DNA of 64,000 bases from Mycetocola lacteus (lineage in GTDB: Bacteria; Actinomycetota; Actinomycetes; Actinomycetales; Microbacteriaceae). The position numbers and the translations under genes are program-made. Below, piece after piece: positions 27,856 through 36,675 of the stretch. Below the pieces are notes generated by a model that was not told the DNA's origin, searched no databases, and worked only from the letters and a program-made list of their open reading frames with translations. The DNA lies in the NCBI RefSeq assembly GCF_003667575.1, contig NZ_RCUY01000002.1:654337-718336 (forward strand), in the 5' to 3' direction. Positions within the stretch are counted from its first letter, which is position 1. Each line of letters begins with the position of its first letter.

Positions 27856-27894
27856 CACGACACCCCGCCTCCCAAACGGGAACGGGGTGTCGTG
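27856..27894 (-). terminator. Terminator of the sugar-binding protein gene
   Basis: CACGACACCCC and its complement form an 11-bp stem around a 17-base loop that can pair further. It lies 12 bases after the stop codon of the leftward binding-protein gene. Confidence 0.65.
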
Positions 27895-27906
27895 AATGCG
27901 GATGAA

Positions 27907-29253
27907 CTAGCCGTTGACGGCCACGTTTCCGGCGTCCTGAGCCTTCTTCAGGCCCTCCTTGACGTCGAGCTTTCCCTCGAAAATCTCATTGAAGAGCGGC
28001 GTGTAGGCCTCCTGCCCCGCCACAAACTTTCCCCCGTGGAAGGGCGGAATGGTCTTGCCGTCCTTGACCACGTCAAAGAACGGGGCCACGTTGGTGTCCT
28101 TGCCCTTCCAGTAGTCGAAGAACTTTGCCTGCGCGTCCACGACCGCGGGCACATGGGTGCCTTCGCTGCCGATGAACGCGGCACCCTGGGTGGATCCCAG
28201 CCAGGTCAGCAGCTTCTTGATCGCCGGCTGCTTGCTCTTATCGGCGTTGGCATTGCCGGCCACGGCGATGCCGTTGGTCACCGAGACGCGACCGTCGGGG
28301 CCGGCCGGCATCATCGCGACACCCCACTTGAACCCGGCCTGCTCGGACACGGTCTTGAGGTTGTAGATTCCGGACTGGAAGGTGGCCAGCTTGCCCGCGA
28401 GGAACTGATCACGCACCACATCGGTGTTGGCGCTGGTCTCGGCGGCGGGCGGGGCCACCTTCGAGGTGTTGATGGCGTCAACCACATACTTGATCGCCTC
28501 GGCCGAGGCCGGGTTGGCGAAGGTGAACGCGTCGCCGTCCTGGAACTCGCCCCCGTTGGAACCGATGAACGGAAGGATGATGGCCTGGCCGTCATTGTTG
28601 AGGCTCGTACCGTAGGTCACCGCGGTACCGTCATAGCCCTCGGCCCCGGCGGCCACCCCCGCGGCGTCCCGGGTGAGTGCCTGGGCGGTCTTCAGATAGG
28701 TGTCCTTCTCCGGGTTGGGGTCCCAGGTGAGGTCGTTCAGGGTCTTGGGCTCCACCCCGGCCGCGCTCAGCAGATCCCCGTTGTAATACACGGCGATGCC
28801 GGCATCGTAGAGCTGGGGGACACCCCACAGCTTGCCCGAGCGGGTGTACTGGTCCACCACGCTGGGCTCCCAGTCACCCTTGGCCCCGTCGCCCAGGGTG
28901 GCACCGATGTCCAGCAGGTTGCCGCTGTCCACATAGGCCGGGTAGCTCGAGGCGTTGATCCAGAACAGATCGTCGGCGCTCTTGGCGGCCACGTCCTTGC
29001 GCAGGGTGGTCCAGTAGTCGCTCCAGGCAACCGTCTTCACGTTGACCTTGATGTCCGAGTTTTCCTTCTCGAAGGCGTCAAACGACTGGCGGTAGGACTT
29101 GGCCACGGCCTCGTCCCAAACGCGCACGGTCAGCTCGGTACCCTCGCCGCTCCCGCTGGCGGAGTCGGAGGTGCCGTTCGTCCCCGAGCAGGCGGAGAGG
29201 AGCAGCGCGGCGGCACCGATGATGGCGGCCGCGGAGAGCTTTTTTCGGATCAT
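27907..29253 (-). CDS. Extracellular sugar-binding lipoprotein of an ABC transporter (orphan)
   Basis: A 448-residue family 1 solute-binding protein. The lipoprotein signal peptide ends in LLSACS (Cys22), followed by a Gly/Ser-rich linker. The mature part has the two-lobe pattern of carbohydrate-binding proteins (LTVRVWDEAV, then DLFWINASSYPAYVDSG, then GIAVAGNANADKSKQPAIKKLL). It should bind a sugar or polyol for import. Unusually, no permease or ATPase gene is adjacent; neighbours are rpsF and cca, each in its own transcription unit. It may work with membrane parts encoded elsewhere. Substrate unknown. Confidence 0.85.
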   Translation of the reverse strand: MIRKKLSAAAIIGAAALLLSACSGTNGTSDSASGSGEGTELTVRVWDEAVAKSYRQSFDAFEKENSDIKVNVKTVAWSDYWTTLRKDVAAKSADDLFWINASSYPAYVDSGNLLDIGATLGDGAKGDWEPSVVDQYTRSGKLWGVPQLYDAGIAVYYNGDLLSAAGVEPKTLNDLTWDPNPEKDTYLKTAQALTRDAAGVAAGAEGYDGTAVTYGTSLNNDGQAIILPFIGSNGGEFQDGDAFTFANPASAEAIKYVVDAINTSKVAPPAAETSANTDVVRDQFLAGKLATFQSGIYNLKTVSEQAGFKWGVAMMPAGPDGRVSVTNGIAVAGNANADKSKQPAIKKLLTWLGSTQGAAFIGSEGTHVPAVVDAQAKFFDYWKGKDTNVAPFFDVVKDGKTIPPFHGGKFVAGQEAYTPLFNEIFEGKLDVKEGLKKAQDAGNVAVNG

Positions 29254-29329
29254 GGAGGTTTACGTCCTTCGTTCGTTCCAGGTGAACGTGGGCTCGGCAT
29301 TGGCCGGGATGGTCCCACCGTCGAGGGGG
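29254..29329. other. Promoter region of the sugar-binding protein
   Basis: A short gap upstream of the leftward gene that must contain its promoter and the ribosome site near 29260. No distinct operator was recognised. Confidence 0.35.
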
Positions 29330-29369
29330 ATAAAAAACAGTGGTGACGAACACCTGGATTCGTCACCAC
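29330..29369 (-). terminator. Intrinsic terminator, minus strand (cca side)
   Basis: GTGGTGACGAA and its complement form an 11-bp perfect stem with an 8-base loop. Read on the minus strand it is followed by a run of T (29331-29337). This is a classical rho-independent terminator for the leftward transcript coming from cca, about 195 bases after its stop. Confidence 0.85.
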
Positions 29370-29564
29370 GATCACGAAAAACGTGACACTTTCGTTAACT
29401 ATTTCATCGTTGCCGCTGAATTCACAAGGCAGCATCGACGCTACCGGCAAGCAATCCTTACCCCGGATACCCCGAAAAAACCCGCCATTCCGGGGGACAG
29501 CGCCGCCCCAGCGGGATCAAAAATCAATTTCGAAAAGGCACGATCTTCGACCCCGGATGAGCCC
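29370..29564. other. Spacer between cca and its terminator
   Basis: About 195 bases forming the 3' untranslated part of the cca transcript. No gene or further structure is supported. Confidence 0.4.
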
Positions 29565-31001
29565 CTACTCCGCGGAACCGCGTGCGGCCCACCAGGCGTG
29601 CAGGCGTTCGGCGGCGACCTCGGGCCCGAGCGGACCCTCATCCAGGCGAAGCTCCAGCAACCAGCGGTATGCTTCGCCCACCTCGCGTCCCGGGGCGATG
29701 CCCAGGATCTGCTGGATCTGGTTACCGTCGAGGTCCGGACGCACGGCGTCCAGCTCCTCCTGCTCGGCCAGCTCGGCGATGCGCGCCTCGAGGTCGTCAT
29801 AGGCGAAGGCCAACCGGTCGGCCTTGCGGCGGTTGCGGGTGGTCACATCGGCGCGGGTCAGCATGTGCAGGCGCTCCAGTAGGTCGCCGGCGTCGCGCAC
29901 GTAGCGGCGCACGGCCGAGTCCGCCCAGGCGGCCTCGGTGTACCCGAAGAAGCGCATGTGCAGCTCAACCAGGCGACCCACGGCCTTGATCGTCGCGGTG
30001 TCATAGCGCAGCGCCCCCAGCCGCTTCTTGGCCAGCTTGGATCCCACCAGGTCGTGGTGGTAGAAGCTCACGGTACCGCCGGGGCCCAGCTTGCGGGTGG
30101 CCGGCTTGCCAATATCGTGCAGCAGCGCCGCCCAGCGCAGCACCAGGTCGGGCTCGGCCCCCGGGTGGCGCTCATGCTCGTAGCTGATGGCCTGTTCCAG
30201 CACCGTCAGCGAGTGCTGGTAAACGTCCTTATGGTGGTGGTGCTCATCGGCTTCCAGGCGCAGCGCGGGCAGCTCGGGCAGCACGATGTCCGCCAGGCCG
30301 GTGTCCACCAGCAGCTCGATTCCCGGACGCGGATTATCGGTCAGCAGCAGCTTACTCAGCTCGGCCTGGACCCGCTCGGCGGAGATGTTCTCGATCGAGG
30401 CGGTCATCTCGGTGATCGCGGCGCGGGCGTCCTCGTCCACGGTGAAGTCCAGCTGGGAGGAGAATCGGGCGGCCCGCATCATCCGCAGCGGGTCATCACC
30501 AAAGCTCACCGCGGGCTCGATCGGGGTACGCAGGGTGTGATCTGCCAGGTCCTGGAACCCACCGGTGGGGTCCTCCAGCGCGTTCTGCGGCAGGCGCAGC
30601 GCCATCGCGTTGACGGTGAAGTCGCGGCGGCTGAGGTCGCCGGTCAGGGTATCCCCGAAGGCCACCACGGGCTTGCGGGTCACGCCATCGTAGGTGTCGG
30701 CGCGGTAGGTGGTGATCTCGATCGTTTCGCCGTGGATACGGGCACCGATGGTCCCGAACTCGCGGCCGATGTCCCACTGGGCGTCGGAGATCGGGGTCAC
30801 GATGCGCAGGATGTCATCCGGACGCGCGTTGGTGGTGAAATCGAAGTCATTGACCGTGCGCCCAAGGATCGCATCGCGGACCGGACCACCCACGAGTGCC
30901 AGCTCGTACTCCGCCTCGGCAAACGCGCGCGACAGGGTCGACACGATCGGGGAAGCGGCGAGTTTTTCCAGCCGCTCGAGGGCTTCAGCCATTCTCACCA
31001 T
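29565..31001 (-). CDS. cca: CCA tRNA nucleotidyltransferase
   Basis: A 478-residue class II nucleotidyltransferase. The head contains ALVGGPVRDAIL (about 36-46) and the metal-binding pair in DFDFTT (52-57), then DLSRRDFTVNAMAL and the RxxRF-type segment MMRAARFSSQL. A C-terminal HD domain (LLHDIGKP, about residue 270) suggests added phosphohydrolase activity. It adds or repairs the CCA end of tRNAs. The start is ATG 31001 or ATG 30992. In related actinobacteria this gene sits beside the NUDIX-DUF6049-murJ cluster; here it is about 23 kb away. Confidence 0.93.
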   Translation of the reverse strand: MVRMAEALERLEKLAASPIVSTLSRAFAEAEYELALVGGPVRDAILGRTVNDFDFTTNARPDDILRIVTPISDAQWDIGREFGTIGARIHGETIEITTYRADTYDGVTRKPVVAFGDTLTGDLSRRDFTVNAMALRLPQNALEDPTGGFQDLADHTLRTPIEPAVSFGDDPLRMMRAARFSSQLDFTVDEDARAAITEMTASIENISAERVQAELSKLLLTDNPRPGIELLVDTGLADIVLPELPALRLEADEHHHHKDVYQHSLTVLEQAISYEHERHPGAEPDLVLRWAALLHDIGKPATRKLGPGGTVSFYHHDLVGSKLAKKRLGALRYDTATIKAVGRLVELHMRFFGYTEAAWADSAVRRYVRDAGDLLERLHMLTRADVTTRNRRKADRLAFAYDDLEARIAELAEQEELDAVRPDLDGNQIQQILGIAPGREVGEAYRWLLELRLDEGPLGPEVAAERLHAWWAARGSAE

Positions 31002-31055
31002 GCGGGCAATTCTACTAGGCACCCCGACACCACGCGGCACCGGGGGCCGCGGGAT

Positions 31056-31961
31056 CTAGCGGCGACCGCGCTTCTTGCTTGCGGGTTTGCGCGGCTGACG
31101 CGGGCGGAACGGCGCGGGCTTTTTGCTCTGCTGCTGCGCCGGCTTCTTCTTGGCGGGCTTTTCGGGTTCGGGTTCGGCCCGGCCCCGCGAGCTGTTGGCG
31201 GTGCGTCCACGGACGATGCCCACAAAGTCCTCAACGCGTTCGGCGCGCACCGCGTCGTCCTCGTCGATGCGCCAGGCGATCCCGATCTCGGTGGGGGCAA
31301 CCCCGCTCACGCGGCGGTGCTTGACGTCCTTACGGTCGTGCAGGCGGGCGAGGGACTGCGGCAGGATCACGAAGCCGATGCCCGCGGCAACCAGCTCGAT
31401 CGCATCCGCCACCCGCTCGGGGGCGGGCAGGTCCGGGCGGGTGCCCTCGATCATCTCGGTGCCAACCTCGGCCCAGCCGGGCACCTCGCTCGGATCCTGG
31501 ATCAGGTGCAGGTCGGCCAGCTCGGCCAGGCCCACATCGGCGCGCTCAAGCAGCTCGTGCCCCTTGGGCAGCACGACCATCGGGGTTTCCTCATACAGCT
31601 TGATCAGGTGCAGATCGTCTCCGCGATCAAAGGGGAGGCGGACAAAGCTCACGTCGGCCAGGTTTTCGGTGAGCACCCGGCGCTGATCCTCGCGCTCACC
31701 CATGGTGAAGGAGGTGCGGACGCGCGCGTTGCGCTCGGTCCAGGCCGTGCCCCACTTGCCCAGCGAGACGCCCGATACATAGGCGATACGGAAGTCGGCG
31801 GGCGGCGCATCCACCGGGGTGGGTTCACCGGATGCGGCGGAGGCGTCGGGGAGTGATTCGGCTGCCTGATCGACACCGGCCACGGGCGCGGAAATCGCGG
31901 ACGTAGACTCGGCTGGTTCGGTGGATTCCGAAATCGATTCCGGGTTCTGGTGCTCGCTCAC
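31056..31961 (-). CDS. LysR-type substrate-binding domain protein lacking the HTH
   Basis: A 301-residue protein. Residues 1-55 are low-complexity and acidic. Residues about 57-235 match a LysR effector-binding domain of periplasmic-binding-protein fold (RIAYVSGVSLGKW, DVSFVRLPFDRGD, PMVVLPKGHEL, ELVAAGIGFVILPQSLARL). The tail from about 255 is highly basic and rich in Lys, Pro and Arg, possibly for nucleic-acid or protein contact. The N-terminal winged helix of LysR regulators is absent, so it is not a classical regulator. It is divergent from the DUF5997 gene at 32075. Confidence 0.8.
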   Translation of the reverse strand: MSEHQNPESISESTEPAESTSAISAPVAGVDQAAESLPDASAASGEPTPVDAPPADFRIAYVSGVSLGKWGTAWTERNARVRTSFTMGEREDQRRVLTENLADVSFVRLPFDRGDDLHLIKLYEETPMVVLPKGHELLERADVGLAELADLHLIQDPSEVPGWAEVGTEMIEGTRPDLPAPERVADAIELVAAGIGFVILPQSLARLHDRKDVKHRRVSGVAPTEIGIAWRIDEDDAVRAERVEDFVGIVRGRTANSSRGRAEPEPEKPAKKKPAQQQSKKPAPFRPRQPRKPASKKRGRR

Positions 31962-32074
31962 GGGGCCTCCCTGGGTCTGCGTGCCCCCACAAAGACGGGG
32001 ACACCACCTCCAGAGTACGGCAGGGATCGCCCGGAAAATTTCTGCAACCCCGCAATCACGGTTACCCTAAGAGC

Positions 32075-32482
32075 ATGAGCGAGCAGAACATGAAACCCGC
32101 GACCGCGGCAAAGAAGCTCGGAATCTACCTCCAGGCCACGCCTGAGGCATTCCAAGCCGAGCCGATCACCCGCGAGGCCTTCCTCGCGCTTCAGCAGACC
32201 CCGCCGGAGTGGCTGACCGAACTGCGCCTGAACGGTCCGCACCCGCGGACCGAGGTGGCACGCAAGCTCGGCGTTTCGGCATCGGGTCTGGCCCGGGCCG
32301 GGATGGCCGACGCCGCCCTGACCACCGCCGAGATCAAGGAGCTGCTGACCAACCCGCCGGCATGGCTGGTCACCGAGCGTGCCACCCAGGCCGAGGTGCG
32401 CGCCGTCAACCAGCGCACCAACGAGCGCAACGAGGGTCGCAAGATCCTCGCCGCCGAGCGGGCAGCCGAAGAGCAGAAGTAG
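32075..32482 (+). CDS. DUF5997 family protein
   Basis: A 135-residue soluble protein matching the actinobacterial DUF5997 family: KPATAAKKLGIYLQATPEAF at the N-terminus, a WLTELRLNGPHPR segment, then VARKLGVSASGLARAG, which looks like a helix-turn-helix, and a charged helical tail. Its function is unknown. It is divergent from the HTH-less LysR-like protein with a 113-bp shared gap; a complementary pairing of DNA-binding and effector parts is conceivable but unproven. Confidence 0.8.
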   Translation: MSEQNMKPATAAKKLGIYLQATPEAFQAEPITREAFLALQQTPPEWLTELRLNGPHPRTEVARKLGVSASGLARAGMADAALTTAEIKELLTNPPAWLVTERATQAEVRAVNQRTNERNEGRKILAAERAAEEQK

Positions 32483-32498
32483 TCGCCCACAACGCACA

Positions 32499-32536
32499 AA
32501 GCGGCGCCCGGATCCAATTGGATCCGGGCGCCGCTT
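32499..32536. terminator. Bidirectional palindromic terminator
   Basis: A perfect 38-bp palindrome (two 19-base arms, AAGCGGCGCCC at the ends and AATT at the centre) sits between the convergent DUF5997 and GNAT genes. Confidence 0.75.
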
Positions 32537-32560
32537 CGTGTGTTCCGAGTAGAAAGCGGG

Positions 32561-33043
32561 CTAGGCGGCGGGCTCCATCGTCAGGACGTTGGATTCGGCG
32601 GGGATGAGGTCCGGGACGGCCTCCATGATGCGTTCTGCCCGGCGACCGGGGCGCACCATCGAGGTATGGGTCGGCTCCACAAACCCGAACTTGCTGTAGA
32701 GACCGTGAGCGCTGGAGGTAAACAGGGTCCAGCGGAAATCTTTCCCGGGACCGTTTTCGATCATTTCCTCCACGAGCAATCGGCCCAGATTATGGCCGCG
32801 ATGTTCGGGGAGAACGTAGACATCGGCAAGGTAGGCATCGTTGATGCCATCGGAGACGGCACGGGCAAAACCAATCTGGTTGCCGTGCTCGGTATACACA
32901 CCCACCACGCGCCATGCGCCGCGAATCTGCGCCTCGACGTCCTCGCGGGTACGCCACCGGTGCCAGGGTGCCTGGGTAGACAAAAACTCCCAAATCGCGC
33001 CGAGGTCCAGGCGCGACGGATCGGAATCAAACTCGTAGTTCAC
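32561..33043 (-). CDS. GNAT-family N-acetyltransferase
   Basis: A 160-residue GNAT enzyme. The acetyl-CoA-binding motif A is DVYVLPEHRGHNLGRLLVEE (about residues 73-92), with the Tyr-containing region HGLYSKFGFVEP near residue 115 that usually supplies the general acid. The acceptor substrate cannot be predicted. It is convergent with DUF5997 and divergent from the chitosanase gene. Confidence 0.88.
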   Translation of the reverse strand: MNYEFDSDPSRLDLGAIWEFLSTQAPWHRWRTREDVEAQIRGAWRVVGVYTEHGNQIGFARAVSDGINDAYLADVYVLPEHRGHNLGRLLVEEMIENGPGKDFRWTLFTSSAHGLYSKFGFVEPTHTSMVRPGRRAERIMEAVPDLIPAESNVLTMEPAA

Positions 33044-33281
33044 GATTTATTTTCACACCCCGACGGTGACACTCCGGTGAATGTGAAATGAACACTCAAT
33101 CGCTCGTGTGCCGCACCCGAATCGGGCATCCCGGAACACCCCCGAAATCCGCGGCGTGGCGGGGATCCGAGGGCTTTCCGGGGACCTCAAAAAATACGAT
33201 TTGTGAGTTTTTACATCACGGCGTGCCGTGGACCGCGAGTAGTCTGAGATTCCCTGCTGAATCGCTCCCAAAGGACGGCTG

Positions 33282-34160
33282 ATGTTCACTTCCGCAAAAC
33301 CCTCCTCCCACCGGTATGGATGGGTGGGTGCGGCGGCTCTGGGTGCCGCGATCCTGACGCTCACCGCGGGCTGTTCGCTGCTGCCCCAGATTCCTCAGCC
33401 GGCGATCGAATCCGCCTCGGAATCGGTGGCACCCGAGCAGAAGGCCCCGGAAGCGACGCTGAATGATCCCCGACTCAAGGACATCGCGATGCAGCTGGTC
33501 TCCAGCGCCGAGAACTCCACGCTGGATTGGAAGGATCAGTACGGCTACATCGAGGACATCGAGGATGGTCGTGGATTTACCGCCGGGATCATCGGCTTCA
33601 CCACCGGCACCGGCGACCTGCTGGAGGTTGTGCGCGCCTATACCCAGGCGGTCCCCGGCAATCCGCTGGCACCGTTCATCCCCGCCCTGGAGAAGGTCAA
33701 CGGCACCGATTCTCACGACGGGCTCGGACCCGATTTTGAGCAGGCCTGGACCGATGCTGCCGACGATCCGAAGTTCCGCGCCGCCCAGGATGCCGAGCGG
33801 GACCGGGAGTACTTCGATCCGGCGGTGTCCCTCGCGGTGGCCGACGGCCTGCGCCCGCTGGGCCAGTTTGCCTACTACGACGCGGCCGTGGTGCACGGCA
33901 CCGAGGGCGGAGATGTGAGCCTGGAGGGCATCCGCAAAACCGCAATGAAAAAAGCCAAGACGCCCGCCCAGGGTGGCGATGAGAAGGCGTACCTCAATGC
34001 GTTCCTCGACGCCCGGGTCGCGGCGATGAAAACCGAGGAGGCTCACGATGACACCTCGCGCATCGACACCGCGCAGCGGGTGTTCCTCAAGGCCGGCAAC
34101 TACGACCTGACCACGCCGCTGGAGTGGCGCACCTACGGGGATCGCTACCGGATCGACTAG
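33282..34160 (+). CDS. GH46 chitosanase, predicted lipoprotein
   Basis: A 292-residue glycoside hydrolase family 46 enzyme. The core LVSSAENSTLDWKDQYGYIE (about 72-91) holds the proton donor Glu77, and Asp95 in EDGRGFTAG is the second catalytic acid; their 18-residue spacing matches the Streptomyces N174 enzyme. Later family blocks are YYDAAVVHG and EEAHDDTSRIDTAQ. It should hydrolyse chitosan outside the cell. Unusually for the family, the signal peptide ends in a lipobox (LTAGC, Cys31), so the enzyme is probably membrane-anchored through a 30-residue linker. The stop overlaps the convergent membrane-protein gene by 4 bases. Confidence 0.9.
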   Translation: MFTSAKPSSHRYGWVGAAALGAAILTLTAGCSLLPQIPQPAIESASESVAPEQKAPEATLNDPRLKDIAMQLVSSAENSTLDWKDQYGYIEDIEDGRGFTAGIIGFTTGTGDLLEVVRAYTQAVPGNPLAPFIPALEKVNGTDSHDGLGPDFEQAWTDAADDPKFRAAQDAERDREYFDPAVSLAVADGLRPLGQFAYYDAAVVHGTEGGDVSLEGIRKTAMKKAKTPAQGGDEKAYLNAFLDARVAAMKTEEAHDDTSRIDTAQRVFLKAGNYDLTTPLEWRTYGDRYRID

Positions 34161-34639
34161 GGAGCGGGCGCCGTTGTCGAGGCGGGTTTTCTCGTCCGAT
34201 AGAGCGCGATGACACACAGCACGGCCCCGAGGGCGGCAGTGGTCGCGCCCGTCGCGCCGGCCACCACGTAGGCCAGGAATCCCGACTCAGACAGGCTCAG
34301 CGTGTTGGGTACGGGAGTAGGGAACACGATTGTTGCGAGCAGGACGATAGCCAGCAGGGTCGCCCCGGCCAAAAACAGTGGCCATCCTGGGGCGATAGCA
34401 GTGGACCGGGCGGACACCCACAACAGCACCCAGGCGAAGAGGGCGCTAAGCAGAATCATGCCCAGGACCGGCAGCAGGGTTCGTTGTGGCTCGGCGGTGG
34501 TGATGTCAGCCAGATCCCAGCTGAATACCAATCCCTCCTGCCGGGCCCGCTCGTGGAAACTCAGGAAACCCAGCAGGGGCAGATAGATCAGGGCCGCGAG
34601 CACACCGACCAGCACTCCTAATATTCTCTGCTTGACCAT
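34157..34639 (-). CDS. Four-helix membrane protein of unknown function
   Basis: A 160-residue protein with four hydrophobic helices, about residues 5-27, 56-76, 86-108 and 120-146, and a Thr/Ala/Pro-rich C-terminal tail. It is convergent with the chitosanase gene and shares four bases with it. No family could be assigned. Confidence 0.65.
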   Translation of the reverse strand: MVKQRILGVLVGVLAALIYLPLLGFLSFHERARQEGLVFSWDLADITTAEPQRTLLPVLGMILLSALFAWVLLWVSARSTAIAPGWPLFLAGATLLAIVLLATIVFPTPVPNTLSLSESGFLAYVVAGATGATTAALGAVLCVIALYRTRKPASTTAPAP

Positions 34640-34747
34640 GGATTTTGCTCCCTCGCTCGCGTGCTGGCGACGCTACCAGCGAGGCTTAGCGGTGTCGAGG
34701 GTGCGCGATCCCGACAAGTGAATCTTCAGCGGATTGACACCCTCTGC

Positions 34748-34798
34748 CACACAGACCGAAGGCCCGCCCCGGATCGGGACGGGCCTTCGGTCTGTGTG
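34748..34798 (-). terminator. Terminator of the aminopeptidase gene
   Basis: A 19-bp perfect stem (CACACAGACCGAAGGCCCG and complement) with a 13-base loop lies directly after the stop codon of the leftward M18 aminopeptidase gene. Confidence 0.75.
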
Positions 34799-34799
34799 A

Positions 34800-36080
34800 T
34801 TAGGCGCCGGCGAAGAAGGCGCCGATGGCGCCGGAGAGCGCGATCGGGTCGTTCACGTGGCACAGCTCGCGGGCCGAGTGCATCGAGAGCAGCGGCACCC
34901 CGACGTCCACTGTGCGGATGCCCAGGCGGGTTGCGGTGAGCGGGCCGATGGTCGAACCACAGGGGACGGTGTTGTTGGAGACAAACTCCTGGTAGTTCAC
35001 CCCGGCGGCCTCGCAGGCCCGGGCGAACAGCGCGGCACCGTGCGCGTCGGTGGCGTAGCGCTGGTTGGCGTTGATCTTCAGCAACGGTCCGGATCCGGCC
35101 AGCGGACGCACCGCGGGATCATGCATCTCGCCGTAGTTCGGGTGCACCGAGTGACCGGCATCCGCCGAGAGGCACCAGGATGCGGCGTAGGCGCGGGCCA
35201 GGTCGGTTCCGGTGGCCCCAAGGCCCAGCGAAATGCGCTCGGTGATCTCGGCGAGCAGCGGTCCGCTGGCACCCGAGCGGGTCTCCGAACCGAGCTCCTC
35301 GTGGTCAAAGGCGGCGAGCATCACGATGTGTGCGGGGTCGGCGGCCAGGGTTTCCAGGGCGTGCAGACCGGCCCACACCGAGGAGAGGTTGTCCATCCGG
35401 CCGGCGGCAAACAGCTCACCGTTCTGGCCAAAGCGGGCGGGCGCCTGGGTGTCGGCGGTCAGGATGTCATAGCCGGCCACCTCGGCGGCTTCGACGCCGG
35501 CGAGCGCTGCCAGGTGGGCCACCAGGTCGGCGGTGGAGCGATCACCCACGCCGTAGACGGGCTGGGTGTGACGCTGACGGTTGAGGGTCAGGCCGTTATT
35601 GGCCTCGCGATCCAGGTGGATCGCCAGCTGAGGGATGCGCAGATACGGTCCGGTGCGCACCAGGTGCTCGCTGCCGTCGCGCAGAACCAGGCGTCCGGCG
35701 AGCTCCAGCTCGCGGTCGAGCCAGGAGTTCAGCAGCGGGCCGCCGTAGACCTCAACCCCGGCCTGCAGCCAGCCGTCGGATCCGGTGCTCGGCTTGGGCT
35801 TGAGCTTGAAGCCGGGGGAGTCGGTGTGGGCACCCAGGATGCGGAAGCCGGTGGTCGCGGTCGCGCCCTCGGGCTGGATCCAGGCCACCAGCGCGCCATC
35901 CCGGATCACCAGGTAGCGGCCGGCCTCGGTGGGCCAGGCGTCGGCCTCGTCCAGCCGGGTGAATCCGGCACCCTCGAGCCGGGCGGCACCCGCCGCGGCC
36001 GCGTGATAGGAGGAGGGGGAGGCCTGAATGAAGGCACCAAAGTCCGCGATGAGCTCGTCAGTGTTGTGCATGCCCTCCAT
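34800..36080 (-). CDS. M18 family aminopeptidase
   Basis: A 426-residue M18 metallo-aminopeptidase. Likely zinc ligands are His in LGAHTDSPG (near residue 85), the Asp/Glu region DHEELGSETRSGA and the C-terminal His in PLLSMHSARE, the order expected in this family. It removes N-terminal, typically acidic or neutral residues from peptides in the cytosol, as a large homo-oligomer. ATG 36080 and ATG 36071 are both possible; the GGAGG between them is closer than ideal to the second. It is divergent from the DUF2809 gene. Confidence 0.9.
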   Translation of the reverse strand: MEGMHNTDELIADFGAFIQASPSSYHAAAAGAARLEGAGFTRLDEADAWPTEAGRYLVIRDGALVAWIQPEGATATTGFRILGAHTDSPGFKLKPKPSTGSDGWLQAGVEVYGGPLLNSWLDRELELAGRLVLRDGSEHLVRTGPYLRIPQLAIHLDREANNGLTLNRQRHTQPVYGVGDRSTADLVAHLAALAGVEAAEVAGYDILTADTQAPARFGQNGELFAAGRMDNLSSVWAGLHALETLAADPAHIVMLAAFDHEELGSETRSGASGPLLAEITERISLGLGATGTDLARAYAASWCLSADAGHSVHPNYGEMHDPAVRPLAGSGPLLKINANQRYATDAHGAALFARACEAAGVNYQEFVSNNTVPCGSTIGPLTATRLGIRTVDVGVPLLSMHSARELCHVNDPIALSGAIGAFFAGA

Positions 36081-36174
36081 CCAATCACTGTTCGGGGCGG
36101 CGCGGGGAATCCGTGCCGAACGTGCGTTTTCCCAGCCGGGGCACGCTAGCCTGAACCCTCACGAGAGGAACCCC

Positions 36175-36594
36175 GTGCACACTTCCGATTCACGTCCCCT
36201 GCCAGGCCGCCGCCGCACGCTGCTGATCGCGCTGGCGACCTGTGTGGCGCTGGGTCTCGCGGTGACCAAGCTCGGCAGCGGCGAGGTGGCCGGGTTTGCC
36301 GGGGATGCGCTGTATGCGGTGGCCGCGTATCTGGCGATCGGGATGCTCTGGGTGCGACTGCGTCCGATTCCGCTGGGTTTTCTGACCGTGGCAATCTGCT
36401 GGGCGATCGAGTTCTTTCAGGCGACCGGGATTCCGCTGCGGCTGGCCGAACAGTGGATCGGCTGGCGCTACCTGCTCGGCACCACCTTCAACTGGGTGGA
36501 TCTGATCGCCTACCTGCTGGGCGGCGTCCTCGTTGCCGTGCTGGATGCACGGTGGCGATCGCGAGCCATGGTACTCGGATCAAACCGGCCCTAG
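36175..36594 (+). CDS. DUF2809 family membrane protein
   Basis: A 139-residue protein with four hydrophobic helices (about 15-35, 42-62, 66-86 and 105-127). The segment WAIEFFQATGIPLRLAEQ, then ARWRS near the end, fits DUF2809. It starts at GTG 36175 behind GAGAGG. A longer in-frame stretch upstream is poor in hydrophobic residues and overlaps the aminopeptidase gene on the other strand. Function unknown. Confidence 0.78.
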   Translation: MHTSDSRPLPGRRRTLLIALATCVALGLAVTKLGSGEVAGFAGDALYAVAAYLAIGMLWVRLRPIPLGFLTVAICWAIEFFQATGIPLRLAEQWIGWRYLLGTTFNWVDLIAYLLGGVLVAVLDARWRSRAMVLGSNRP

Positions 36595-36675
36595 CCGCGG
36601 GGTGCCCAACGCAGGGTCGCCGGCAGATCCACCGTGTTATCGAAGCCCGAACCCGGGTGATTCCGCGGTGAGAAC

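Noticed and set aside
33051..33088. TTTCACA...TGTGAAA inverted repeat upstream of the chitosanase as an operator
   Set aside because: Only 7-bp arms separated by 24 bases; too weak to report as a feature.
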